A stretch of DNA of 64,000 nt from Actinokineospora globicatena (GTDB lineage: Bacteria > Actinomycetota > Actinomycetes > Mycobacteriales > Pseudonocardiaceae), in contig NZ_JAMTCR010000005.1 in the NCBI RefSeq assembly GCF_024171945.1, positions 124,001 through 188,000 of the forward strand, given 5' to 3'. Shown piece after piece: positions 10,155 through 19,137 of this stretch (position 1 is the first letter of the stretch; each line of letters begins with the position of its first letter). The notes under the pieces were generated by a model. The model was not told the origin of the DNA. It ran no database searches and worked only from the letters and a program-made list of their open reading frames with translations. A program made the position numbers and the translations under genes.

Positions 10155-10891
10155 CAGGCCACCGCCCAGGCGCCTAGGTGGGTCATGCGGTCGGCTACGG
10201 CTTCGGGGGTGGGGTGGTGGAGTTCGCCGACTAGGGCGCCGTCGGCGAGGAAGATGACGCGGTCGGCGAAGGAGGCGGCTACGGGGTCGTGGGTGACCAT
10301 GACGATGGTCTGGCCCGCGGTGGTGACGGCCTGGCGGAGGAGGTCGAGGACCTCGCGGGCGGTGCGGGTGTCGAGGGCGCCGGTTGGTTCGTCGGCGAAG
10401 ATGACGGCGGGGCGGGTGACCAGGGCGCGGGCGATGGCGACGCGCTGTTGCTGGCCGCCGGACAGTTGGGCTGGGCGGTGGGTGAGGCGGTTGTCCAGGC
10501 CTACCCGGCGGACGACGTCGGTGAGGGTGGCGCGGTCGGGTTTCCGGCCCGCCAGGCGCAGCGGGAGGGCGATGTTCTGGGCGACGGTGAGCGCGGGCAG
10601 CAGGTTGAAGGCCTGGAAGATGAAGCCGATCTTGTCGCGGCGCAGCCGGGTCAGGTGCTTCTCGCCGAGCTCGGTCAGCTCGACCCCGGCCAGCCGCACC
10701 GAGCCGCTGGTCGGCTTGTCCAGACCGGCGGCGCAGTGCAGGAACGTGCTCTTGCCCGACCCCGACGGCCCCATCACCGCTGTGAACGTGCCCTGCTCGA
10801 ACCCCGCGCTCACCCCCGCGAGCGCGGCGACCGCACCGCTGCCCTTCCCGTAGACCTTCCGCACCCCGGTCAGGCGCACCGCGTCACCCAC
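10154..10891 (-). CDS. ABC transporter ATP-binding protein (LolD/MacB type)
   Basis: This 245-residue ATPase has Walker A GPSGSGKST, Q-loop FIFQAFNLLP, signature LSGGQQQR, Walker B VIFADEPTGALD and the H-loop MVTHD. The ADEPTGALD form and the length are typical of the MacB/LolD/FtsE branch that pairs with FtsX permeases. GTG 10891 is chosen because AGGGGAG lies 5 bases upstream; a longer frame exists but adds unconserved residues. It is transcribed ahead of the permease. Confidence 0.92.
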   Translation of the reverse strand: MGDAVRLTGVRKVYGKGSGAVAALAGVSAGFEQGTFTAVMGPSGSGKSTFLHCAAGLDKPTSGSVRLAGVELTELGEKHLTRLRRDKIGFIFQAFNLLPALTVAQNIALPLRLAGRKPDRATLTDVVRRVGLDNRLTHRPAQLSGGQQQRVAIARALVTRPAVIFADEPTGALDTRTAREVLDLLRQAVTTAGQTIVMVTHDPVAASFADRVIFLADGALVGELHHPTPEAVADRMTHLGAWAVA

Positions 10892-11003
10892 GTCAACTCC
10901 CCTGTCGATCCGACTGGGACTGACGTTAGGGCGCTGAACAGCGGGAACCCATGGCGCTGGCACTAGTCTTCGGGGTAGGGCTAGCACTACCCCCGATCGT
11001 GGA

Positions 11004-12215
11004 TCACCGGCGTCGACGTCGTCCGGCGGCCGCCGCGGCCCCGGCGCCCACGACGAGCACCATCACCGTCAACCCCCACTGGCGCTTCTCCTCGGTCGGG
11101 TTGCTCGCCCGCCTGGTCGTCCGGGGTTCCTCGGTCGGCGTCGTCGGCTGCGGCCGGTACGGGCGCTTGGTGGAAGCGGCAGTCACCGGCGGCGCGGCGG
11201 GCGGCGGCGCGGCCGTGGTCGGCACCACCGGCGGAGGTGGCACTACCGGGATCGGCGTCGGGCTGATCACCGGCGGCGACGGCGGGATGGCCACCGGCGC
11301 GGGACGTTGCGGTGGACGAGGCGGAGCGGGCGCCGGGGGAGGGGTCTGCGGCGTCGGCTGCGGCGTGGTCGCGGGCTCCACACCCGGCAGGCACGCCGTG
11401 GCATCAGCCGAGGCGACCGGGGGCCAAGAGCCCACTTCTGTCGCTACACCTGTGCCCAGGTCGATCCGGTACACCGGAGACCGGTCCCCGATCCGGTTCG
11501 CGGCCGCGTATAGAGCGCCATCCGGAGCCAGCAACGCGACACCGTAAGAGGCCGATCCCGGCAAACCCGTCGTCTCGACCCGTGTCACCTGCCCGGTCCT
11601 GAGGTCGATGCGCACCACTCGGCTCCTGGAGTAGTCAGCCGCGACGCCGTAAGCGACCCCGTTGCGCACATCGAAGTCGTCGACGTTGCTGACCTGCCCG
11701 CCCGGATGGGTCATGACAGCGTCGACCACACCGAGGTAGGTGTTGCTGGCCGGGTCGAGGTCGATCCGGTAGATGGCGGCGTCGACCCGCACCACCAGCT
11801 CGTTGCCGACGATCGTGCCCGCCGTGGCCGTGGTGAACCAGTCGTTGGGGAACGCCAGCTCGTTGACCCGTCGAACCGGACCGTGGTCGATGACGTCGCC
11901 GTCGGTGCCGATGGACACCACGTGCGCGCCGTCGCCGAAGACCCCGGACGTGGAGCGCGTGGACAGGCCCCACAGCGAGTTCGTGTCTTCCGAGTAAGCG
12001 ATCGCGTTGACCCGGTAGTCCAAGGTCGCGATCCGCTGGGCGGCAGTGTTGGCCAGGTTCACCCGGCTCAACACCGAGAACCCCCACACGTCAGCACTGT
12101 GCACGCGGAAGAACGTGCACGACACCGCCGGGGCGGCTTCACCTTCCGCCAGACCGAGGACAGCGCTACCGGCCAACACCACCCCAACGGCGCCGACGGT
12201 CGCTAGACGTTTCAT
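11004..12215 (-). CDS. Secreted propeller-like protein with proline-rich stalk and C-terminal membrane anchor
   Basis: This 403-residue protein has an N-terminal signal peptide (residues 1-28). A 240-residue domain follows with recurring short strands around ID(L)xTG and V.RIDL, reminiscent of the DUF6923/beta-propeller type. Then comes a 95-residue Pro-rich, Ala/Thr-containing linker, a hydrophobic helix (LTVMVLVVGAGAAAAAG) and the stop-transfer tail RRRRR. No LPxTG or LAxTG motif precedes the helix, so it is anchored by the membrane helix. The start overlaps the stop of the DUF4239 gene (ATGA), so the two are co-translated. No enzymatic motif is visible. Confidence 0.75.
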   Translation of the reverse strand: MKRLATVGAVGVVLAGSAVLGLAEGEAAPAVSCTFFRVHSADVWGFSVLSRVNLANTAAQRIATLDYRVNAIAYSEDTNSLWGLSTRSTSGVFGDGAHVVSIGTDGDVIDHGPVRRVNELAFPNDWFTTATAGTIVGNELVVRVDAAIYRIDLDPASNTYLGVVDAVMTHPGGQVSNVDDFDVRNGVAYGVAADYSRSRVVRIDLRTGQVTRVETTGLPGSASYGVALLAPDGALYAAANRIGDRSPVYRIDLGTGVATEVGSWPPVASADATACLPGVEPATTPQPTPQTPPPAPAPPRPPQRPAPVAIPPSPPVISPTPIPVVPPPPVVPTTAAPPPAAPPVTAASTKRPYRPQPTTPTEEPRTTRRASNPTEEKRQWGLTVMVLVVGAGAAAAAGRRRRR

Positions 12216-12973
12216 TGCAGTCGCGCCTGCGCGCTCTCGAACGCCGAGGGCTCAATCTTCGCCCCACCGCTGTAAGGGTTCTGCAACTGGTGCGTCGCGA
12301 ACAACAACAGGGACAACGTCCCCGCCAGAATCGACACGATCACGATATGGGTAACCGGGCGTGGACCGCCGAACAGCAGCGGTAGGGCTACCGACATGAC
12401 ACTTCCGGCGATGAGCGCGAACCACAGCACGTCGGAGACGCCATTGCCCGCCGCGTTCAGCCTTTCCTGCCGCGCCTGGTAGACGTCCCACAGCTTGCCC
12501 GCCGCGTCGATCTTCTGGTTGTTCTGCCAGTCGTCCTCGGCCGGGGCCTTCGCCACCGCCGCGCGCATCCGCTCGAGCATCGACCAGCCGTCCCCGGAGA
12601 CGTCGTCGTTGCCCTGCTCCATGTCCGGCCACTCCTGCTCGACCACGGCCGCGGCGTACTCCGTGCTGAGCCTGCGCACCTCGGAACTGGTGGGCTCGCC
12701 GAGGGAATCGGCCGCCCACCGCGCCGCGACCAGGTTCTCCGCCTCGGTGTAGGAGTTGTCCTCCGCCGCGCTGGTGCCGTCGAACAGCGAGATCAGCACG
12801 AAGGCCAGCAACACCGCGTGCAGGCCACCCACGATCGTGAACACCTGACCGGCGGCCTCGTTGTTGTCGACCGTGCCCTGGGTCTCGCCGACGCGGCGGA
12901 TCAGGTACGCGACCGCGGCGGTGGCGATGGCCGCGCCGAAGACCCAGATCAGCCCGGACAGGTAGATGTTCAT
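12212..12973 (-). CDS. DUF4239 (bestrophin-like) membrane protein
   Basis: This 253-residue protein has two N-terminal helices (about 5-25 and 42-65), a soluble helical middle (about 70-170) and two C-terminal helices (about 183-225). The pattern EAAGQVFTIVGGLHAVLLAFV and the acidic EAENLVAARWAA helix are characteristic of DUF4239 proteins, which have a bestrophin-channel-like layout. The molecular role is unknown. It is the first gene of a two-gene minus-strand operon. Confidence 0.8.
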   Translation of the reverse strand: MNIYLSGLIWVFGAAIATAAVAYLIRRVGETQGTVDNNEAAGQVFTIVGGLHAVLLAFVLISLFDGTSAAEDNSYTEAENLVAARWAADSLGEPTSSEVRRLSTEYAAAVVEQEWPDMEQGNDDVSGDGWSMLERMRAAVAKAPAEDDWQNNQKIDAAGKLWDVYQARQERLNAAGNGVSDVLWFALIAGSVMSVALPLLFGGPRPVTHIVIVSILAGTLSLLLFATHQLQNPYSGGAKIEPSAFESAQARLQ

Positions 12974-13424
12974 CGCAGCTTCAGGTGCCCTTTCGCAAAG
13001 AGGTTCACGATTCGACCGAGCGCCGGTCCGTGACGCAGCAACTGTGCCGGAAGGACGGTCCGCGTTGCGCGGCGAGCGTGACCGAACTACTCGATCGGAT
13101 TACCTGCCATCGTGAATTCCGCGCTACCGGCGAGTCCACAAGGTAGTGACCGGCGCGCTCGACCCACAAGGGCGTCAGCCGAAAGCCCTCATTCGTTGCC
13201 CCTGAATGACCGAATAGCGGCATCCCGCGGCGACCGGGCGCACCCAGGCGAGACCGGACCCACCCACCGCGGGGCTTGATCGGCTGTCGGGGTGATGGGA
13301 ACCTCTGCCGTGGTGACCACGCGTGCTCGCCGGGCCGCCGGGCGTTCCCTCCACTGTGGAAGCGTCGCCCGGTCGGCCGGGGGTCCGGGTCACCCGCGGC
13401 AGCATCACCTCTCGAGGAGCACCC
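12974..13424. other. Divergent intergenic region, 451 bp
   Basis: This region separates the minus-strand DUF4239 gene from the plus-strand DUF2252 gene and should hold both promoters. I see no convincing ORF and no clear -35/-10 pair. One copy of the window-wide palindrome TCCACTGTGGA lies at 13350-13360. The DUF2252 ribosome site GAGGAG is at 13414-13419. Confidence 0.5.
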
Positions 13425-14735
13425 ATGAGCGACGACCGTCGCCAGCGCATCGTGTCCGTCCTGCACTCCGCCTTCGCCGACCTGATGGCCGCCGACCCCA
13501 CCGCCTTCCGCAGCAAGTTCCGCAAGATGGCCGCCGAGCCGTTCGCGTTCTACCGGGGCAGCGCCTGCCTGTTCTACGCGGACATGGCGGACGAACCGGA
13601 CGAGTGGGCCGACCCGCGCACCGCCCGGGTGTGGATCCAGGGCGACCTGCACGCGGAGAACTTCGGCACCTACATGGACGCCGAGGGCACCCTGGTCTTC
13701 GACGTCAACGACTTCGACGAGGCCTACCTGGGCGCCTTCACCTGGGACGTGCGCCGCTTCGCCGCGAGCATGGCGCTGCTGGGCTGGCGCAAGGCGTTCC
13801 CCGACGAGGCGATCACCGACCTGGTGCGCACCTACACCGAGGCCTACGTCCGCCAGGTCCGCGAGTTCGCCGACAAGCCTGGCGACGAGATGTTCAGCCT
13901 GCGCCTGGACAACACCGAGGGCGCCATCAACCAGGTGCTGCTGCGGGCCAGGCTCGCCACCCGGGTCGGCCTGCTCAACGAGACCACCAGCGTGCGCGAC
14001 TTCGACCGGGTCTTCCGCATCGGCCCGGGCGTCCGCGAGCTCGACGACGAGGAGCGCGGCAAGGTCGAGGCGGCGTTCGAGGCGTACCTGGACACCATCC
14101 CCAGCGGCAAGCGCGCGACCAGCAGCCTGAGCTACAAGGTGAAGGACGTGGTGGGGCGCAGCGGCTTCGGCATCGGCTCGGCAGGCCTGCCCGCGTACAA
14201 CGTCCTGGTGGAGGGCCGCTCGCAGGCGCTGGAGAACGACGTGGTGCTCTCGCTCAAGCAGGCCAACGTGGCCGCGCCGAGCCGGGTGGTCGACGACGAG
14301 AAGATCCGGTCGTACTTCCACCACCACGGCCACCGGACCGCGGTCTCGCAGCGCGCCCTGCAGGCGCACGCCGACCCGTGGCTGGGCTACACCGAGGTCG
14401 ACGGGACCGGCTTCGTGGTGGCCGAATTGTCCCCTTATGTCACGGATCTGGACTGGTCGGACCTCACCGAGCCCGCCGACATCCGCCCGGTCGTCGAGTA
14501 CCTGGGCCGGGCCAGCGCCAAGGCGCACTGCGTGTCGGACTCCGACTCCGAGCAGAGCCTGGTGGACTTCCAGGTGGAGGAGGCCATCGCGGGCGCCATC
14601 GGCGACCGGGAGGCGCCGTTCGTCGACGCCGTGGTGGACTTCGCGCACCGCTACGCCGAGCAGACCCGCCTCGACCACCGGCTCTTCGTCGAGGCGTTCC
14701 GGGGTGGTGAGATCAAGGGCGTCGAATCCGTGTGA
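13425..14735 (+). CDS. DUF2252 family protein (kinase-like fold)
   Basis: This 436-residue protein is typical of DUF2252 in length and motifs: FYRGSACLFY, WIQGDLHAENFGT (GDxHxxN) and FDVNDFDEA. These resemble the catalytic GDLHxxN and (N)DxDE of aminoglycoside-phosphotransferase-like kinases. No substrate is established for the family. ATG 13425 follows GAGGAG with a 5-base spacer; the upstream in-frame extension lacks family similarity. A PhoD-like phosphatase gene follows 50 bp downstream. Confidence 0.85.
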   Translation: MSDDRRQRIVSVLHSAFADLMAADPTAFRSKFRKMAAEPFAFYRGSACLFYADMADEPDEWADPRTARVWIQGDLHAENFGTYMDAEGTLVFDVNDFDEAYLGAFTWDVRRFAASMALLGWRKAFPDEAITDLVRTYTEAYVRQVREFADKPGDEMFSLRLDNTEGAINQVLLRARLATRVGLLNETTSVRDFDRVFRIGPGVRELDDEERGKVEAAFEAYLDTIPSGKRATSSLSYKVKDVVGRSGFGIGSAGLPAYNVLVEGRSQALENDVVLSLKQANVAAPSRVVDDEKIRSYFHHHGHRTAVSQRALQAHADPWLGYTEVDGTGFVVAELSPYVTDLDWSDLTEPADIRPVVEYLGRASAKAHCVSDSDSEQSLVDFQVEEAIAGAIGDREAPFVDAVVDFAHRYAEQTRLDHRLFVEAFRGGEIKGVESV

Positions 14736-14737
14736 GA

Positions 14738-14748
14738 GTTCACCGGAA
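14738..14748 (+). promoter_or_regulatory. Single PHO-box-like unit upstream of the phoD-like gene
   Basis: GTTCACCGGAA matches one 11-bp direct-repeat unit of the streptomycete PhoP box (GTTCACC core). It lies about 38 bp before the PhoD-like start. There is no adjacent second unit, so this is weak. Confidence 0.25.
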
Positions 14749-14785
14749 CGGGGTACGTAGCGCCGGGCGGAGCTGAGGAGGTTTC

Positions 14786-16417
14786 ATGCCTGACCTGATT
14801 CTCGGTCCGGTGCTGCGGCACGTCGACTCGACGTCGGCCACGGTGTGGGTGGAGACGGACGGTGCCTGCGACGTCACCGTCGCGGGTCGGTCCACCCGGA
14901 CGTTCGAGGTGCTCGGGCACCACTACGCGCTCGTGGTGCTCACCGACCTGGCGCCCGAGTCGGTCACCGAGTACGACGTGCGGCTCGACGGCGACGTGCG
15001 CTGGCCGGAACCGGGCGACGACCTGCCGCCCAGCCGCATCCGCACGCTGCCCGACGGCGGCGACCACGACTTCCTGCTGCTGTTCGGCTCCTGCCGCAAG
15101 CCCGAGAGCGACGACCCCACCGAGCACAAGCTGTGGGGCACCGACGCGCTCGCCGCCTACGCGCTGCGCATGGCCACCCAGGAGGAGGTCGAGTGGCCCG
15201 ACTCGCTGGTGTTGCTCGGTGACCAGGTGTACGCGGACGAGACCAGCAAGGCCACCCAGGAGTGGATCAAGGGGCGGCGGGACGCGAGCAAGCCGCCGGG
15301 CACCGAGGTCGCCGACTTCACCGAGTACGTGCGGCTCTACCACGAGTCCTGGTCCACCCGGCTGGTCCGCTGGCTGTTCGCCACCGTGCCGACGTCGATG
15401 ATCTTCGACGACCACGACGTGCGCGACGACTGGAACACCTCCCAGACCTGGCGCGACGAGATCGAGCGCACCGACTGGTGGGCCCAGCGCGAGCGGGCCG
15501 CCGTGGTCTCGTACTGGATCTACCAGCACATCGGCAACCTCGCGCCGGAGGAACTGGCCACCGACGAGACCTTCCGCGCGGTCACCTCCTCCGGCGGCGA
15601 CGCGGTCGAGGTGCTCAGCGACTTCGCCGACGTGGCCACCCAGGAGTTCAACGGCCGCAAGGGCACCCGGTGGAGCTACCGGCGCGACTTCGGCAACGTG
15701 CGGCTGCTGGTCGTCGACACCCGGTCGGGGCGCATCCTCAAGGACGGCCACCGGTCCATGGTCGGCGACGGCGAGTTCGAGTGGATCGAGGAGAACGCCG
15801 ACGGCGACTACGACCACCTGCTCATCGGCTCCTCGCTGCCCTGGCTGATGCCGCACGCGATCGCGCACGTCCAGTCGATGAACGAGGTGTCCTGCCGCCG
15901 CACCGACTGGCGCGGCAGGCTCGCCGAGAAGCTGCGCCAGGCCGCCGACCTGGAGCACTGGCCGTCCTTCCGAGCGTCATCCGACCGGCTGACCCGGCTG
16001 ATCCGGCGCATCGCCGAGGGGGACGCAGCGACCGTGTGCGTGCTCTCCGGGGACGTCCACCACGTCTACGCCGCCGAGGCCACCTTCGACCGGCCGGTCA
16101 ACGCGCGGGTCTACCAGCTGACCTGCTCGCCGCTGCACAACGCCGTCGAGCGGTTCATGCGGCCGCTGTTCCGGCTGGCCTGGTGGCAGCCGCTGGCCGG
16201 GGTGCTGCGCCGGTGGATGTACCGGTCGCCGGAGATCGAGCCGCTGCCGGTGGACTGGACCAAGGTGTCCGGTCCGTTCTTCGGCAACGCCGTGGCCACG
16301 CTGCGGGTTCGCGGCCGGGACGCCGAGGTGATCATCGAGCTGGCGCGCGACAGCGCCGACGGGCCGTCGCTGCGCCCGCTGCCCGGGTTGTCGCTGACGG
16401 CGGGTCGCCCGAGCTGA
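14786..16417 (+). CDS. PhoD-like alkaline phosphatase/phosphodiesterase family protein without signal peptide
   Basis: This 543-residue protein has an N-terminal fibronectin-like beta domain (about 1-85). A metallophosphatase core follows with FGSCRKP, LLGDQVYADE, MIFDDHDVRDDWN and, near residue 410, LSGDVHHVYAAE. These match the metal-ligand regions of the PhoD family. Classical PhoD enzymes are Tat-exported, but this one starts MPDLILGPVLRHVD with no twin-arginine or hydrophobic leader. It is therefore predicted cytoplasmic, or has an unrecognised start. The strong ribosome site GAGGAGG precedes ATG 14786, which supports the start. It belongs to the phosphate theme of the window. Confidence 0.85.
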   Translation: MPDLILGPVLRHVDSTSATVWVETDGACDVTVAGRSTRTFEVLGHHYALVVLTDLAPESVTEYDVRLDGDVRWPEPGDDLPPSRIRTLPDGGDHDFLLLFGSCRKPESDDPTEHKLWGTDALAAYALRMATQEEVEWPDSLVLLGDQVYADETSKATQEWIKGRRDASKPPGTEVADFTEYVRLYHESWSTRLVRWLFATVPTSMIFDDHDVRDDWNTSQTWRDEIERTDWWAQRERAAVVSYWIYQHIGNLAPEELATDETFRAVTSSGGDAVEVLSDFADVATQEFNGRKGTRWSYRRDFGNVRLLVVDTRSGRILKDGHRSMVGDGEFEWIEENADGDYDHLLIGSSLPWLMPHAIAHVQSMNEVSCRRTDWRGRLAEKLRQAADLEHWPSFRASSDRLTRLIRRIAEGDAATVCVLSGDVHHVYAAEATFDRPVNARVYQLTCSPLHNAVERFMRPLFRLAWWQPLAGVLRRWMYRSPEIEPLPVDWTKVSGPFFGNAVATLRVRGRDAEVIIELARDSADGPSLRPLPGLSLTAGRPS

Positions 16418-16446
16418 CCCGGGCGGCCGCTCCTAGACTCCCCGGC

Positions 16447-17502
16447 GTGGAATACCAGCTCACCGCCGATGTGTTGCCGCCGTCGGACACCGAACTCGAC
16501 CCGCTGCAGCGCCACGGTGTCGCCGCCCTGCTCAACGAGCAGCTCGACCTGCTCGCGGGCATCGAGGGACCGGACGGGGTCGAGGTAGAGCCACTGGACC
16601 ACCGGGTCGCCGTGCACCCCACCGGCGCCGTGATCACCTGGCTGCTGGACGCCCCCGCGCTCTCGTTCGCCGAGGAGGCGGCCCGGCACGTGCTCACCGA
16701 GCTGCTCGCCGCCAGCGAGCTGCTCTCGGGCTGGACCGTGGGCCGCTGCGAGGTCATCGCCTCCGACGACGACCTCGCCGCCGCGCTCGGTGACGACGAC
16801 CCCGAGCTGGACGAGGACGACGAGGACGACGAGCTGACCCCGGAGGAGGTCGCCGCGCTGCGCGACGAGCTGCTCGTCTCCGCGGGCACCCTGCGCGCCT
16901 TCGGCCCCGAGGCGTTCGGCCACGACCCCGCCGACCCGGACAGCCCCGTCTCCGCCGAGGCCGCGCGCCTGGTCGCGGGCGCCCTCGTGCAGGCGGTGGA
17001 GATCGTCACCGACGAGCTGTTCGCCGACGTGCAGGAGCTGGAGGACGCCGAGGAGGCGGCCAGCGAGGTCGAGGCGCTCAGCGTGCTCAACCAGCTGCCG
17101 CTGCGCTACGCCGAGCACTACGGCGCCCTGTTCGCCAAGCAGTTCCTGGTGGTCAGCGCGATCCTGGGCTACCGGCTCGCGCAGCCGGGCTGGACCCCGC
17201 CGCTGTGCACCGCCGAGGCGCTCGCGCTGCACGTGCTCAAGGCCGAGGCCGCCGTCCAGCTCGACCTGGCCGGGCTGCTCGACGAACTGCCGATCAAGGA
17301 CATCTTCGCCGCGTTCGACGCGACCGTGTTCGCCGACCTGGACCACGAGCGGCTCTTCGACCTGGACGAGGAGGCGGGCGAGGACGAGATCGACCTGCTC
17401 GGCACCCCGGGCCTGGACATCGACGAGTGGTTCCTGCCGCGCGGCACCGACGTCCTGCACCCCTACCTGGCCGCGGAGTCCGCGACCAGTCACGCCGAGT
17501 AG
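16447..17502 (+). CDS. Acidic protein of unknown function
   Basis: This 351-residue protein is strongly acidic, with a Asp/Glu run around residues 115-136 (DDDPELDEDDEDDELTPEE), and is mostly alpha-helical in appearance. No signal peptide, membrane segment or known motif is evident. GTG 16447 is chosen because protein-like composition begins there, 29 bases after the PhoD-like stop. Co-transcription with that gene is likely. I do not recognise the family. Confidence 0.65.
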   Translation: MEYQLTADVLPPSDTELDPLQRHGVAALLNEQLDLLAGIEGPDGVEVEPLDHRVAVHPTGAVITWLLDAPALSFAEEAARHVLTELLAASELLSGWTVGRCEVIASDDDLAAALGDDDPELDEDDEDDELTPEEVAALRDELLVSAGTLRAFGPEAFGHDPADPDSPVSAEAARLVAGALVQAVEIVTDELFADVQELEDAEEAASEVEALSVLNQLPLRYAEHYGALFAKQFLVVSAILGYRLAQPGWTPPLCTAEALALHVLKAEAAVQLDLAGLLDELPIKDIFAAFDATVFADLDHERLFDLDEEAGEDEIDLLGTPGLDIDEWFLPRGTDVLHPYLAAESATSHAE

Positions 17503-17638
17503 TCCCACCCTCCGGACACCGTTGACCCGTCGCGGCCCGACTGGTCGACTCAGTGCTGTGCGTCCCCCTTCGATCACAGGCGGTCGATGTCCGGGCTGAG
17601 CACCTCGCGTCTCAGTCCCGTCGAACCCAGGGATAACC

Positions 17639-18133
17639 ATGGCCTTGTCCGCGCTGCCCCAGACCGAACCCGCCAGAGTCACCCTCACCGTCCACGTGAC
17701 CGCCGAGGCCGACCGCATCCCGGAGCTGACCGCCGGTCTCGTCAACGCCCTCAACGCCCTGGGCCGCGACGAACTGGCGGTCACCCTGGATGGTCCGATG
17801 GCACCTGTCTTGCCGTTGCCCGCTCGCCGGTCCGCTCCTTTGCGCGTCCAGGCCGATGCTCGACGGGTGCTGTGGCGCGACCGGGAGGTTGTGCTGACCC
17901 GGTTGGAGTTTGACCTCTTGCTCTACCTGGCTACGCACCCGAACCGAGTTCACCGGCGTCGTGCGCTGATGACTCAGGTCTGGCGCACGACTTATGTCAG
18001 CGAGCGGACGGTGGACGTTCACGTGCGGCGGCTGCGGGGGAAGATCGGGGGCGGGGAGCAACTGATCCGCACGGTGCGGGGGGTTGGGTATCAGTTGGCT
18101 GACCCGGCTGTGGTGACGGTGGAGCGCGGGTAG
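17639..18133 (+). CDS. Orphan OmpR/PhoB-type winged-helix DNA-binding protein lacking a receiver domain
   Basis: The C-terminal half (about residues 65-155) is a full OmpR/PhoB effector domain: VLTRLEFDLLLYLATHPNRV, then RRALMTQVW, then the recognition helix SERTVDVHVRRLRGKIG and the wing IRTVRGVGYQL. The N-terminal 65 residues are not a response-regulator receiver: there is no DD pair, phospho-Asp or Lys, and no partner kinase lies nearby. The 164-residue length fits a stand-alone regulator. Its signal is unknown. A small ligand- or Zn-independent N-domain is possible. Confidence 0.8.
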   Translation: MALSALPQTEPARVTLTVHVTAEADRIPELTAGLVNALNALGRDELAVTLDGPMAPVLPLPARRSAPLRVQADARRVLWRDREVVLTRLEFDLLLYLATHPNRVHRRRALMTQVWRTTYVSERTVDVHVRRLRGKIGGGEQLIRTVRGVGYQLADPAVVTVERG

Positions 18134-18236
18134 AGCACCCGGCGGCTTCTTGATCAGGTTGAGTTTGCGGTTCTGGGCCTGTGCTGGCTTGGTCGATCCC
18201 GTTGCCGCAGGTCGGAACCGGATGCCTGTGCCGACA

Positions 18237-18378
18237 TTCCGTCTTCTGGGTGACAGAAGTTATCCACATGTGGATCTTCGCGGGGGTCGGTTCAAGATCG
18301 ACTGTCGGGGGGTCCTTGTAGACTGGACCAGGGCCGCCCCCCGGAGAGGGTGGGGGCCGGGCTGGGGTGGGACCGCGC
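18237..18378 (+). repeat. 142-bp intergenic repeat, copy 1
   Basis: This stretch aligns end to end without net gaps to 27569-27710, with about 11 mismatches over 142 bp by eye. It contains TTATCCACA (18260-18268) embedded in the 12-bp palindrome TCCACATGTGGA. A conserved core tcaagatcgactgtcgg and ccttgtagactggaccag follows, then a C7 block and a G-rich tail. TCGACT and TAGACT, 15 bp apart, could be promoter elements. There is no ORF, no terminal inverted repeat and no transposase. Confidence 0.8.
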
Positions 18379-18671
18379 ATGCGCGCGAAGCGGTGGGGTG
18401 GCGTAAGAGGCGGGTCGCTGGCTGGGTGGTGCAGGGGCCGCGACTGTGCCGAGGGCGAAGTGGGCGTTGCGACCGTAAGAGGCGGGACGCGGGCTTGGGC
18501 GGCGCAAGGTTGGGCCGCGCGTAGGCGCGAAGTGGCGTGCCAATGAAAGATGCCGGTCGCGGGCTTGGGCGTTGCTAATTCGGTAGCGCTAAGAGGGCCG
18601 CGAAGTGCATAGGCCATAGCGCTGCGCGAGGTTAGTGACGCGCTGCGGGGGTTGGCCTCGGGCTGTTACGC
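18379..18671. other. Non-coding GC-rich stretch after the repeat
   Basis: No supportable gene is seen in 18134-18802. Short words such as gcgcgaagtgg, gtaagaggcggg and gcgggcttgggcg recur imperfectly, and some also follow the second repeat copy near 27710-27800. This suggests a decayed longer element. Confidence 0.4.
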
Positions 18672-18705
18672 CGTATTGGGCCACCGGGGGCGGTGGCCCA
18701 ATACG
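18672..18705 (-). terminator. Perfect 15-bp hairpin downstream of the DUF3467 gene
   Basis: Bases 18672-18686 (cgtattgggccaccg) pair perfectly with 18691-18705 around a 4-base loop. It lies about 100 bp beyond the stop of the minus-strand DUF3467 gene and probably ends that transcript. Confidence 0.6.
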
Positions 18706-18802
18706 AGGCGCGGGTTGGGGACAGCGGGGCACTTCGGTGCGAAGTCGCGCCAGTGGGGCGGCGTCGGCGCGACTTCGGGTGAACGAGTGCTGGATCGGCG
18801 GG

Positions 18803-19102
18803 TCACTGGCCGGGTTTGCGGCCGGTTTCCTGTTCCCACTTCGACAGTTGCTGCTCCAGGGCCTTCATGATCTCGAAGACCTGGGACGGGGGGATGCGCA
18901 CGCGGGAGACGATGCGGGCGGGGGTGGCGAGGAACTCGGCGCCCGCGTCGTCGTGGGCGGGGTGGTTGGGGCCGACGATGGTGGCGAAGTCGAGGACGAA
19001 GGACTCCTTGTCGTGCCAGACGACCGCGAAGTTGGCGTAGTGGCCGACTTCCTGCTCCGGGGGCATGTTGACCATGAAGCGGGATTCCAGCGGCTGGTCC
19101 AT
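18803..19102 (-). CDS. DUF3467 family protein
   Basis: This 99-residue protein shows the DUF3467 pattern: NMPPEQEVGHYANFAVVWHDKESFVLDF, then a middle Pro/Ala segment and ARIVSRVRIPPSQVFEIMKALEQQL. The family is short, widespread and of unknown function, sometimes thought to be involved in viral or stress responses. ATG 19102 is preceded on its strand by GGAGAGGA. It lies just downstream of the GlxA-like regulator on the same strand. Confidence 0.8.
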   Translation of the reverse strand: MDQPLESRFMVNMPPEQEVGHYANFAVVWHDKESFVLDFATIVGPNHPAHDDAGAEFLATPARIVSRVRIPPSQVFEIMKALEQQLSKWEQETGRKPGQ

Positions 19103-19137
19103 CCAACGGGTCCTCTCCTCGGGGGCTTGCCGCGATG

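Noticed and set aside
13005-14678. 557-residue open frame on the minus strand
   Set aside because: Antisense to the DUF2252 gene and rich in shadow-frame residues (Val, Gly, Arg) without motifs.
18237-18378. Insertion sequence
   Set aside because: No transposase ORF, terminal inverted repeats or target-site duplications are visible around either copy.
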